The translations under genes were made by a program, and so were the position numbers. Positions 1-5,208 of a DNA stretch of 5,208 bases are shown here, one piece after another; position 1 is the stretch's first letter; every line of letters begins with the position of its first letter. The DNA comes from an uncultured Variovorax sp. (GTDB taxonomy: Bacteria > Pseudomonadota > Gammaproteobacteria > Burkholderiales > Burkholderiaceae). Location: contig CAMLCW010000362.1 in NCBI GenBank assembly GCA_946478645.1, forward strand, positions 1-5,208, written 5' to 3'. The notes under the pieces are model-generated. The model worked only from the letters and a program-made list of their open reading frames with translations, did not search any database and had not been told where the DNA came from.

Positions 1-82
1 CGCGCACGGGCGAGTTGACCCCGCCGGGGATGACCGCGCGGGCGCGGTCGAAAAGGATGTCGTTCTGGTCGGGATGGGGCAT
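1..82 (-). CDS. hemL: Glutamate-1-semialdehyde 2,1-aminomutase, N-terminal fragment (partial)
   Basis: Read on the minus strand from an ATG at 82-80, the 27 complete codons give MPHPDQNDILFDRARAVIPG followed by GVNSPVR. The segment LFxRAxxxIPGGVNSPVR is the hallmark N-terminus of HemL, the cytoplasmic PLP enzyme that converts glutamate-1-semialdehyde to 5-aminolevulinate in the C5 route of tetrapyrrole synthesis. The window edge cuts the gene, so the PLP lysine and the rest of the fold (family length about 430 residues) cannot be seen. The start lies 38 bp after the stop of the upstream kinase gene on the same strand, consistent with one transcript. No clear Shine-Dalgarno sequence precedes the ATG (the leader ends in ...tttttgcgacccccg), so translation may be weak or coupled. 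The assignment is firm for so short a piece because the motif is highly characteristic. Confidence 0.87.
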   Translation of the reverse strand, partial: MPHPDQNDILFDRARAVIPGGVNSPVR

Positions 83-120
83 CGGGGGTCGCAAAAAGGT
101 GAGGGTCGTCTAAGTCGGGA

Positions 121-1083
121 TCAGTGTCTCGTGTCGTGCGGAGGCAAGGCAAAGTCGGGCGGCACGTCGCCGGGCCCGTCGTCGTCGTCGTCTTCGGGCT
201 CGGCCCAGAACAGCCGGTCGGGCAGCACATGGCCCATGCCGGGCCGGAAGCCCGCGTCGAGGCAGCGGTCCATGTAGGCCAGCGCTTCGGTGGTGGCGGC
301 CACCAGGTCGGTGCCGCTCGCGAGCAGCGCGGCGAGCGCGGCCGACAGTGTGTCGCCGGCGCCCGAGAACACCGCCTCGAGCCGCTCGTACTTTTCGCTA
401 GTGAGCACCGACTGCGGAGACGCGAGCACATTGTCGATGAACTGGTCCGGCAGCACCATGCCGGTGACCAGCGTGTAGGACACGCCGAACTCGCCGGCGG
501 CCTTGGCGATGTCGCGCGCGCCGGGCGGCCGATCGCCGCTCCAGTCGGGCAGCAGCCAGCGCCAGAGCGTGCTGTGGTTGCCCACCAGCACCGTCGCCTG
601 GGGCAGCAGCAGCTCGCGGAAGGCGTCGAGATAGCCCTCGATCAGGTTCTCGTCCCACCAGGAGAGGTTGGGCATGTACGCCACCACCGGCACCTCGGGG
701 TAGTCGGAGGCGGTCTCGGCGATGGTGCTCAGCGCGTCGGGCGAGCCGACGAAGCCTACCTTGATGAGCTGGACCTCGACGTCCTCGAGGATGGCGCGCG
801 CCTGCTCGGCGATGGCTTCCTCGTCGAGCGGGAAGTGGTCGAAGATCTCGGCGGTGTCGCGCGCATAGGCGCCGGTGACCACCGGCAGCACATGCGCGCC
901 GACCGAGGCCATGGCCAGCGCGTCGGCGGCCAGGCCGCCGGCCCCGCTCGGGTCGCTGGCATTGAAGACCAGCACGCACGGCGGGTTCAGGTCGCTTTCG
1001 GCGATCTCGTCGGCACCCCCCGAGGGGTCGTTAAGATCGCCCGGATGGCGGGCGTCATCTGCTGGATGTAAGTGAATGGTCAT
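121..1083 (-). CDS. thiD: ThiD-like hydroxymethylpyrimidine/phosphomethylpyrimidine kinase (PfkB/ribokinase superfamily), divergent
   Basis: A complete 320-residue protein. Members of this family phosphorylate HMP and then HMP-P for thiamine synthesis in the cytosol. Seen here: a polar 34-residue leader, then VLVFNASDPSGAGGLAADAL (residues 37-56), matching the ThiD opening SDPSGGAGIQAD, and near the C-terminus FSGAGDTLSAALAALLASG (239-257), the PfkB anion-hole/catalytic-base signature with Asp244. The length is somewhat above the usual ThiD (about 265-270) because of the leader and an acidic tail with five consecutive Asp (298-302). Odd points: the Gln of GIQAD is Ala, the usual DPVMVxxSG and TPNxxEA blocks are not recognisable (instead VVAYMPNLSWWDEN around 133-146 and VGNHSTLWRWL around 167-177), and the loop has GAGD where ThiD typically has GTGC. 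The family is secure but the substrate less so; a pyridoxal-kinase-like activity is possible. The minus-strand AGGAG at 1102-1098 lies 14 nt before the ATG; no earlier in-frame start was found nearby. hemL follows on the same strand. Confidence 0.8.
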   Translation of the reverse strand: MTIHLHPADDARHPGDLNDPSGGADEIAESDLNPPCVLVFNASDPSGAGGLAADALAMASVGAHVLPVVTGAYARDTAEIFDHFPLDEEAIAEQARAILEDVEVQLIKVGFVGSPDALSTIAETASDYPEVPVVAYMPNLSWWDENLIEGYLDAFRELLLPQATVLVGNHSTLWRWLLPDWSGDRPPGARDIAKAAGEFGVSYTLVTGMVLPDQFIDNVLASPQSVLTSEKYERLEAVFSGAGDTLSAALAALLASGTDLVAATTEALAYMDRCLDAGFRPGMGHVLPDRLFWAEPEDDDDDGPGDVPPDFALPPHDTRH

Positions 1084-1194
1084 ATGCCGGACGGGATCTC
1101 CTGGATGGTGGCATAAGCGCGACGTTTACAGTTCGCCGGCGTGATACGCATGGATACACTCGTTGCATTTAATGAACAAGGACTTTAAGCTCCG
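1084..1194. promoter_or_regulatory. Divergent intergenic region between the thiD-like gene and the rubredoxin gene
   Basis: These 111 bases separate divergent start codons and must hold the promoters of both transcripts unless those lie inside genes. The right half (about 1141-1190) is clearly AT-richer than its surroundings, as expected of a promoter. Candidate elements are weak: TTTACA at 1125-1130 resembles a -35 box and TACACT at 1155-1160 a -10 box, but they are 24 bp apart. TTTAAT at 1168-1173 is a better -10 match, yet it would start transcription on top of the rubredoxin Shine-Dalgarno site. No clear operator or riboswitch was seen. In particular, I do not see a THI-box-like pattern before the kinase gene, although 111 bases is short for one. 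Confidence 0.4.
1178..1182 (+). promoter_or_regulatory. Ribosome binding site of the rubredoxin gene
   Basis: AAGGA lies 12 nt before the ATG at 1195, a little farther than optimal. An in-frame TAA at 1186-1188 excludes any earlier start, so 1195 is the only good choice. Confidence 0.6.
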
Positions 1195-1365
1195 ATGAAT
1201 ACGAAAACTTGGATGTGCCTGATTTGTGGGTGGATCTATGACGAAGCGGTTGGTGTACCGGAAGACGGCATCGCGGCAGGCACGGCCTGGGCCGACGTGC
1301 CGATGAACTGGACCTGTCCTGAGTGCGGTGCACGCAAGGAAGACTTCGAAATGGTTGAAATCTAG
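1195..1365 (+). CDS. Rubredoxin
   Basis: A 56-residue protein too short for many ORF filters. It begins [20 protein letters not shown] and ends [11 protein letters not shown] before a TAG. Two CxxCG knuckles, CLICG (residues 8-12) and CPECG (41-45), supply the four cysteines (8, 11, 41, 44) that bind one iron in rubredoxins. The spacing, the [14 protein letters not shown] segment and the [14 protein letters not shown] segment all fit the family, and the length is typical (about 52-56). Rubredoxins are small cytosolic one-electron carriers; the partner cannot be told from sequence. It is the first gene of the plus-strand run, 78 bp upstream of pilG, and may share its transcript. The symbol is left empty because rubA and similar names depend on the partner. 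Confidence 0.95.
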   Translation: MNTKTWMCLICGWIYDEAVGVPEDGIAAGTAWADVPMNWTCPECGARKEDFEMVEI

Positions 1366-1387
1366 AGCATGGCATAGGCTACGCGGT

Positions 1388-1408
1388 CTGCGCCGATGTA
1401 CGGCGCGG
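1388..1408 (+). other. GC-rich hairpin between the rubredoxin gene and pilG
   Basis: GCGCCG (1390-1395) and CGGCGC (1401-1406) are perfect inverted repeats around the 5-base loop atgta. A G-T wobble pair and one more C-G pair extend the stem to about 8 bp. No run of T follows, so it is not a standard intrinsic terminator. It lies 22 nt before the pilG ribosome binding site and could affect mRNA stability or relative expression, or be a chance product of GC-rich DNA. Its loop contains the ATG at 1396 that begins the longest version of the pilG frame. Confidence 0.4.
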
Positions 1409-1430
1409 CGGGCATCCAAGTCTCATCAGC

Positions 1431-1435
1431 AGGAG
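1431..1435 (+). promoter_or_regulatory. Ribosome binding site that sets the pilG start
   Basis: AGGAG lies 8 nt before the ATG at 1444, near ideal spacing. It decides for this start over the in-frame ATG at 1396, which sits in a hairpin loop, has no such site, and would add 16 residues not typical of receiver proteins. Confidence 0.8.
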
Positions 1436-1443
1436 CGTGTGCA

Positions 1444-1842
1444 ATGGGGCCGAATGGATCAGGTTACAAGGTGCTCGTCATCGACGACAGCAATACGATC
1501 CGGCGCAGTGCCGAAATATTTCTGAAGCAGGGCGGGCACGAGGTTCTTCTCGCGGAAGACGGTTTCGACGCCCTCTCCAAGGTCAACGACCACAAGCCGC
1601 ACCTGATTTTCTGCGACATCCTGATGCCGCGCCTCGACGGCTATCAGACCTGCGCCATCATCAAGCGCAACGCCCGTTTCTCGAACGTGCCGGTCGTCAT
1701 GCTGTCCTCGAAGGACGGCGTCTTCGACAAGGCGCGCGGCCGCATGGTCGGCTCGCAGGACTACCTGACCAAACCCTTCACCAAGGACCAGCTGCTGCAG
1801 GCCGTGCAGCAGTTCGGCCATGTCCCACAGGAAGTGCAGTGA
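1444..1842 (+). CDS. pilG: PilG, type IV pilus response regulator (single receiver domain)
   Basis: A 132-residue CheY-like protein made of one receiver domain with no output domain. In the Pil-Chp system it takes phosphate from the CheA-type kinase and promotes pilus extension and twitching. Visible features: acidic pair Asp14-Asp15 in KVLVIDDSNTIRR, phospho-acceptor Asp58 in LIFCDILMPRLDGYQTC, the switch Ser88 in VVMLSSKDG, and Lys110 in YLTKPFT with the aromatic Tyr107 before it. The stretch SSKDGVFDKARGRMVGS is characteristic of PilG rather than of generic CheY. The stop overlaps the pilH start by one base (TGATG at 1840-1844), so the two are translationally linked. PilG as opposed to another stand-alone receiver is supported by the wording of the motifs and by the order pilG-pilH-pilI-pilJ. 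Confidence 0.92.
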   Translation: MGPNGSGYKVLVIDDSNTIRRSAEIFLKQGGHEVLLAEDGFDALSKVNDHKPHLIFCDILMPRLDGYQTCAIIKRNARFSNVPVVMLSSKDGVFDKARGRMVGSQDYLTKPFTKDQLLQAVQQFGHVPQEVQ

Positions 1843-2207
1843 TGCCCATTCGAAAGATCCTCGTCGTCGACGACTCCAAGACGGAACTGGTGTTCCTCTC
1901 CGACCTGCTCCACAAGAACGGCTTTGCCGTCAAGACCGCCGAGAACGCCGAAGACGCGATGCGCCGCATCGAGGAAGACCAGCCCGACCTGATCCTCATG
2001 GACGTGGTGATGCCCGGCCAGAACGGCTTCCAGCTCACGCGCGCGATCGCGCGCAATCCGCAGTACGCCGCGATCCCGATCATCCTGTGCACCAGCAAGA
2101 ACCAGGAGACCGACCGCGTCTGGGGCATGCGCCAGGGCGCGCGCGACTACATCGTGAAGCCGGTCAACGCGGCCGAGCTGATGTCCAAGATCAGCGCCCT
2201 GGCCTGA
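1842..2207 (+). CDS. pilH: PilH, type IV pilus response regulator (single receiver domain)
   Basis: A 121-residue single-domain receiver. Acidic residues Asp10-Asp11 lie in KILVVDDSKTE, the phospho-acceptor is Asp54 in LILMDVVMPGQNGFQLTRA, the switch residue is Thr84 in IILCTSKNQETDRVWG, and the invariant lysine is Lys106 in DYIVKPV. The segments TSKNQETDRVWGMRQGARDY and MDVVMPGxNGFQ are strongly PilH-like. PilH is the second receiver of the Pil-Chp pathway and is generally regarded as opposing PilG, by driving pilus retraction or acting as a phosphate sink. The ATG overlaps the pilG stop by one base, with AGGAAG at 1829-1834 upstream as ribosome binding site. Nothing is missing from the domain. 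Confidence 0.94.
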   Translation: MPIRKILVVDDSKTELVFLSDLLHKNGFAVKTAENAEDAMRRIEEDQPDLILMDVVMPGQNGFQLTRAIARNPQYAAIPIILCTSKNQETDRVWGMRQGARDYIVKPVNAAELMSKISALA

Positions 2208-2226
2208 GCGGGAAGCTGCGCAGGCC

Positions 2227-2760
2227 ATGGCCAACCGCGACGCGCTCCGCGCCTTCCAGTCCCGTCTGGCGAGCCGCCTGCAGGCGGCCCGCACGACCGG
2301 CATCGCGGCCACCTGGCTGGCGGTCGAGGCCGGCGAGGGCAGGTACCTGTTTCCCCTCGGCCATGCGGGCGAGATCTTCCCCTGGACGCCGCCGCAGCCG
2401 GTGCCCTACACCGCGCCCTGGTTCCTCGGCGTCGCGAACCTGCGCGGCGGCCTCTACGGCGTGGTGCATCTCTCGGCCTTCGCCTCGGGCGCGCCGGGCG
2501 TGGCGGCCGCGAGCGAGGCCGCGCGCGTGCAGTCGCGGCTGGTCGCCCTGAACGAGTTGCTCGAAGTCAACTGCGCCTTGCTGGTCGACCGGCTCGCGGG
2601 GCTGCGCGGGGCCGACGCCTTCTCGGCCGCCGAGCCGCCGGCGGACGGCGCCCCCGCCTGGCTCGGCCACCTGTACACCGACGCGGCCGGCGAGCGCTGG
2701 CAGGAGATCAACCTGCAGGCGCTGTCGCAGCAGCCCCAGTTTTTGAGTATCGGCGCCTAG
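2227..2760 (+). CDS. pilI: PilI, CheW-like coupling protein of the Pil-Chp system
   Basis: A complete 177-residue protein with a CheW fold, 19 bp after pilH. It should link the receptor PilJ to the CheA-type kinase at the inner membrane. The clearest mark is WFLGVANLRGGLYGVVHL (residues 65-82), the CheW/PilI signature with the conserved N-x-RG turn. Upstream, FPLGHAGEIFPW (42-53) fits the strand that precedes this turn in PilI. The first 25 residues are a helical, Arg/Ala-rich lead. The C-terminal half is diverged and Ala-rich, ending LQALSQQPQFLSIGA; its tail resembles PilI proteins that end with LxxLxxxxxFLxI. The ribosome binding site is weak (GGGAAG at 2210-2215, 11 nt before ATG), so coupling to pilH translation is likely. 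Confidence 0.9.
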   Translation: MANRDALRAFQSRLASRLQAARTTGIAATWLAVEAGEGRYLFPLGHAGEIFPWTPPQPVPYTAPWFLGVANLRGGLYGVVHLSAFASGAPGVAAASEAARVQSRLVALNELLEVNCALLVDRLAGLRGADAFSAAEPPADGAPAWLGHLYTDAAGERWQEINLQALSQQPQFLSIGA

Positions 2761-2795
2761 TGCCCTTGCACAGCGCATAGCAGCAGACAACCACC

Positions 2796-2801
2796 GAAGG
2801 A
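2796..2801 (+). promoter_or_regulatory. Ribosome binding site for the GTG start of pilJ
   Basis: GAAGGA lies 6 nt before GTG at 2808. This well-placed site supports a non-ATG start and the N-terminus MSSIADKFKKLLP. The 47 bp between pilI and pilJ show no terminator. Confidence 0.75.
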
Positions 2802-2807
2802 CCGACC

Positions 2808-4681
2808 GTGAGCTCGATCGCCGACAAGTTCAAGAAATTACTGCCCGCGACCGGCGGCAACGACAAGGCCCGCGTCGACGGCTCCGGTTCCACCCTGGCG
2901 CTCGACGCCGCCGACACGGTGCAGGGCATGGACGAGAGGACCGTCCGGCTCGACCGCAACGGCAGCGCCGACGCCGCGGCGATCCCGGCGCCCATCGGCT
3001 TCGGCGACGGCCCGGCGCGCACCGGCAACGAAGCCGCCAACGAGGCCGAGGCCGCCTCGGACGAGGCCGCCGGGGCGCTGGCGGCCGGCGGCAGGGACGC
3101 GAGCCCGGCGCGCCAGCAGCGGATCCTCGCGATCATGCTGGCGCTGGTGGTGCTGCTGCTGTTGCTGGTGGCCGGCTCCGCCATCCTTCGCGCCGAGCGG
3201 CTTGCGCAGCAGGTGGCCGCCACCGGCCAGGCGCTGATGCAGTCGCAGCGACTCGCCAAGTCGATCTCGCAGGCCCTCGTCGGCAGCGCGCCCGCGTTCG
3301 TCGAGGTGAAGGACGCCGCCGACGACCTCACACGCCGCGTGCAGGGCCTGACCAGCGGCGACGATGCGCTGCGCCTGGAGCGCGTGGGCAACCAGTACGA
3401 CGAGGACATGGCCAGGATCACCCCGCTGGTGGCGCGCGCCGACACCAGCGCGAAGGTGGTGCTCGGGCAGCGCCAGATCCTGACCCAGGTGGGCGCCGCC
3501 CTGCGCGACATCAACCAGCAGTCGTCCGCGCTGCTCGAGATGACCGAGACGGTGGCCTCGCTCAAGATGCAGCAGAACGCCACGCTGCCCGAGATCGCCG
3601 CGGCCGGCCAGCTCGTCATGCTGACCCAGCGCATCGGCAAGTCGACCAACGAGTTCTTCACGGTCGAAGGCGTGAACCCCGACGCCGTGTTCCTGCTCGG
3701 CAAGGACCTGAACACCTTCCAGGAAACCGCGCGCGGCCTGCTCGAAGGCAATGCGCAGCAGCGCTTCCCCGGCTCGCGCGATCCGCAGACCCGCGAGCAG
3801 CTCGAAGTCATCCTCAAGACCTACGAGCAGATGCGCACGCAGGCCTCCGCCATCCTCGGCAACCTGCAGGGCCTGGTGGCCGCGCGCGAAGCCCAGGCCA
3901 GCATCCTGACCGACAGCGAACCGCTTCGAAAGGCGCTCGGTGAACTGCAGGACAAGCTCTCCGCGCGCACCGGCCTGGGCGCCGGCACGATCGTGATGCT
4001 GTTCGTGCTCTCGCTCGCCGCGCTGGCGCTCGCCGGTGCCATCGGCTACGTGCAGGTGCGCGAAGGCCGCGAGCGCGCCGCCGTCGCCGAGCGCGAGCGC
4101 CTCGCGGCCGAGCAGGCCAGCGAGGAGGCCAGCCGCGTCAACAACGCCAACCAGGCCGCCATTCTTCGGCTCATGAACGAGCTGCAGACGGTGGCCGAGG
4201 GCGACCTGACACAGGAAGCCACCGTGACCGAGGACATCACGGGCGCCATCGCCGACTCCGTGAACTACACGGTGGAAGAACTGCGCCTGCTGGTGGGCAA
4301 CGTGCAGAACACGGCCACGCGCGTGGCGCAGACCACGTCGCAGGTGGAAAGCACCTCGACCGAGCTGCTGGCCGCCTCGACCGAGCAGCTGCGCGAGATT
4401 CGCGAAACCGGCCAGTCGGTGCTCGTCATGGCCGAGCGCATCAACGGCGTGTCGTCGCAGGCGCAGGAGTCGGCGCTGGTGGCGCGCCAGTCGCTGCAGG
4501 CCGCTTCGTCGGGCCTGCAGGCGGTGCAGAACGCCATCGGCGGCATGAACGCCATCCGTGACCAGATCCAGGAAACCTCCAAGCGCATCAAGCGACTCGG
4601 CGAATCGTCGCAGGAGATCGGCGAAATCACCGAGCTGATCTCGGACATCACCGAGCAGACCAACGTGCTGGCGCTGAACGC
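2808..4681 (+). CDS. pilJ: PilJ, methyl-accepting chemoreceptor of type IV pili, truncated at the 3' end by a sequence junction
   Basis: About 624-625 genuine PilJ residues. PilJ is the inner-membrane receptor of the Pil-Chp system. In order: an Ala/Glu/Asp-rich cytoplasmic tail (1-104), unusually long; TM1 (about 106-127, ILAIMLALVVLLLLLVAGSA...); a periplasmic region (128-393) with two PilJ-type sensor modules marked by MQSQRLAKS (from residue 144) and VMLTQRIGKS (from 270); TM2 (394-415, TIVMLFVLSLAALALAGAIG...); a charged coiled segment (GRERAAVAERERLAAEQ); a HAMP-like region with EGDLTQEATVTEDITGAIAD; then the coiled-coil signalling domain. It breaks off after ISDITEQTNVLALNA, inside the signalling hairpin. 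The kinase-contacting tip (normally followed by an E-x-x-R-A-G-E-type motif) and the whole descending helix are missing. The frame stays open by chance to a TGA at 5091-5093, adding 136 Ser/Thr/Arg-rich residues that are not PilJ. The GTG start follows from the ribosome binding site. Confidence 0.9.
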
Positions 4682-4682
4682 A
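4673..4682. other. Chimeric junction between pilJ and a TonB-dependent receptor gene
   Basis: Up to about 4681 the sequence codes for PilJ in the frame of 2808. From 4682 it codes for a TonB-dependent receptor in another frame (shifted by two bases). Bases gctgaacgc (4673-4681) can belong to either side: pilJ reads ...LNA, and the receptor frame reads A-E-R before TLFLNAALF, which is plausible receptor sequence. The first base that fits only the receptor is a4682, since a PilJ continuation would be expected to read GC(C/G) then an Ala codon. No inverted repeats, target duplication or stop codon mark the site. Its position is certain to within about ten bases; its cause is not. Confidence 0.85.
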
Positions 4683-5208
4683 CCCTGTTCCTCAACGCCG
4701 CGCTGTTCCACAACAAGTACAAGGACATCCAGCTGTCGATCTTCACCGGCATCGACACCAACGGCGATGGCGTCGACGACGGCTTCTTCGGCGACTTCAG
4801 GAATGCCGGCTCGGGTACCGTCAACGGCGCCGAGTTCGAATACCAGTGGCTGGCGTCGCCGCACTGGACGGTGTCGGGCAACCTGGCTTGGCTGGACGCG
4901 CAGTTCGACGAGTACATCTTCAAGAACGTCAACATCGCCGACCGCCAGGAGTTCACCAACGCACCGGAATTCTCGGGCGCGCTCAACCTCGAATACCGTG
5001 CCGACATCGGCCGCGGCAACCTGTCGGCGCGGGTCGGCTACAGCTACCAGAGCGATGTCGTCGCCACCACCGAGATCACCGAGGACCCGGTGACCCACGT
5101 CAAGACCGCGCCGATCACCCAGGACGGCTATGGCCTGGTGAATGCGGGCGTGATCTGGAAGTCCGGCGGCGCCTGGAGCGTCTCGCTGCAGGGCACCAAC
5201 CTGACGGA
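4682..5208 (+). CDS. TonB-dependent outer-membrane receptor, C-terminal beta-barrel fragment (partial at both ends)
   Basis: The frame beginning acc at 4682 is open for 175 codons to the window end. It starts TLFLNAALFHNKYKDIQLSI and continues through FRNAGSGTVNGAEFEYQWLA, WTVSGNLAWLDAQFDEY, a stretch with RQEFTNAPEFSGALNLEYRA, GNLSARVGYSYQSDVV and finally SVSLQGTNLTD/E. The pattern LNAALFxxxYKDIQ, NAGxGTVxGxEFE, L..LDAxFDEY, N.P.xS..LxxxY and xxxGxNLTD, with alternating strand residues, is that of the last third of a TonB-dependent receptor barrel. Such proteins import siderophores or other scarce nutrients through the outer membrane. The plug domain, TonB box, signal peptide and N-terminal barrel are absent, and about 30-40 residues would normally follow the window end. 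The ligand cannot be told. One loop has DTNGDGVDDG (4754-4783), resembling a calcium-binding loop. It lacks a start here, so as it stands it would not be translated. Confidence 0.85.

Noticed and set aside
124..1071. A 315-codon open frame on the plus strand opposite the thiD-like gene
   Set aside because: Its product is Gly/Arg/Val/His-rich without family motifs and it is an exact antisense shadow of a recognisable kinase in GC-rich DNA.
1125..1173. A sigma-70 promoter for the rubredoxin gene
   Set aside because: Candidate -35 (TTTACA) and -10 (TACACT, TTTAAT) hexamers exist, but no pair has acceptable spacing and position.
1388..1408. Intrinsic terminator after the rubredoxin gene
   Set aside because: There is a stem but no T-rich tract after it; the following bases are GC-rich.
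1437..2207. A 256-codon frame that would join pilG DNA to PilH as one protein
   Set aside because: Only its second half (from 1842) is PilH; the first half is out-of-frame PilG. Separate starts with good ribosome binding sites show two genes.
2708..3817. A 369-codon open frame on the minus strand across the pilI end and pilJ start
   Set aside because: Ser/Arg/Ala-rich product with no motif, antisense to clear PilI and PilJ coding sequence.
4660..4720. A natural chemoreceptor/outer-membrane receptor fusion protein as a novel sensor
   Set aside because: The two parts are in different frames, so no fusion protein is made, and each gene is cut inside a conserved domain.
4265..5098. A 277-codon minus-strand frame spanning the junction
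   Set aside because: It crosses two unrelated genes and has Val/Asp/Arg-rich antisense character. Its continuity over the junction is chance in GC-rich DNA.

Overview
The window is GC-rich (GC-biased third codon positions throughout). Its gene order is hemL and a thiD-like kinase on the minus strand, diverging from rubredoxin-pilG-pilH-pilI-pilJ on the plus strand. I recognise this order from Burkholderiales, especially Comamonadaceae-type Betaproteobacteria (Variovorax/Acidovorax relatives). That placement rests on remembered synteny and protein character, not on a search.

Layout: bases 1-82 hold the first 27 codons of hemL (minus strand, cut by the window edge). Bases 121-1083 hold a ThiD/PfkB-family kinase that lies 38 bp upstream of hemL on the same strand, so the two are probably co-transcribed. 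Bases 1084-1194 are a divergent intergenic region, AT-richer near its right end. Bases 1195-1365 encode a 56-residue rubredoxin. Bases 1444-1842, 1842-2207 and 2227-2760 encode PilG, PilH (stand-alone receiver proteins) and PilI (CheW-like). From 2808 runs pilJ, the transmembrane chemoreceptor of the type IV pilus (Pil-Chp) chemosensory system. PilJ senses, PilI couples the receptor to a CheA-type kinase (expected downstream but not present here), and PilG and PilH are its phospho-output receivers, controlling twitching motility.

The main surprise is at about 4673-4682. PilJ stops abruptly inside its conserved signalling hairpin, after the motif TNVLALNA. The next 527 bases encode, in a different frame, the C-terminal beta-barrel part of an unrelated TonB-dependent outer-membrane receptor, open to the window end. 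The two genes join with no spacer, stop codon, insertion-sequence end or integrase, and apparently through a few shared bases (around gctgaacgc). A chimeric assembly join is the simplest explanation; a real illegitimate recombination is the alternative. The pilJ frame happens to stay open to 5093, giving a spurious 761-residue ORF of plausible PilJ length that hides the break.

I found no tRNA, rRNA, CRISPR array, insertion sequence or convincing new system. Apart from the junction, this is ordinary housekeeping and motility sequence with a few points worth checking: a ThiD homologue with altered motifs, a long N-terminal tail on PilJ, a hairpin before pilG and a calcium-loop-like motif in the receptor.
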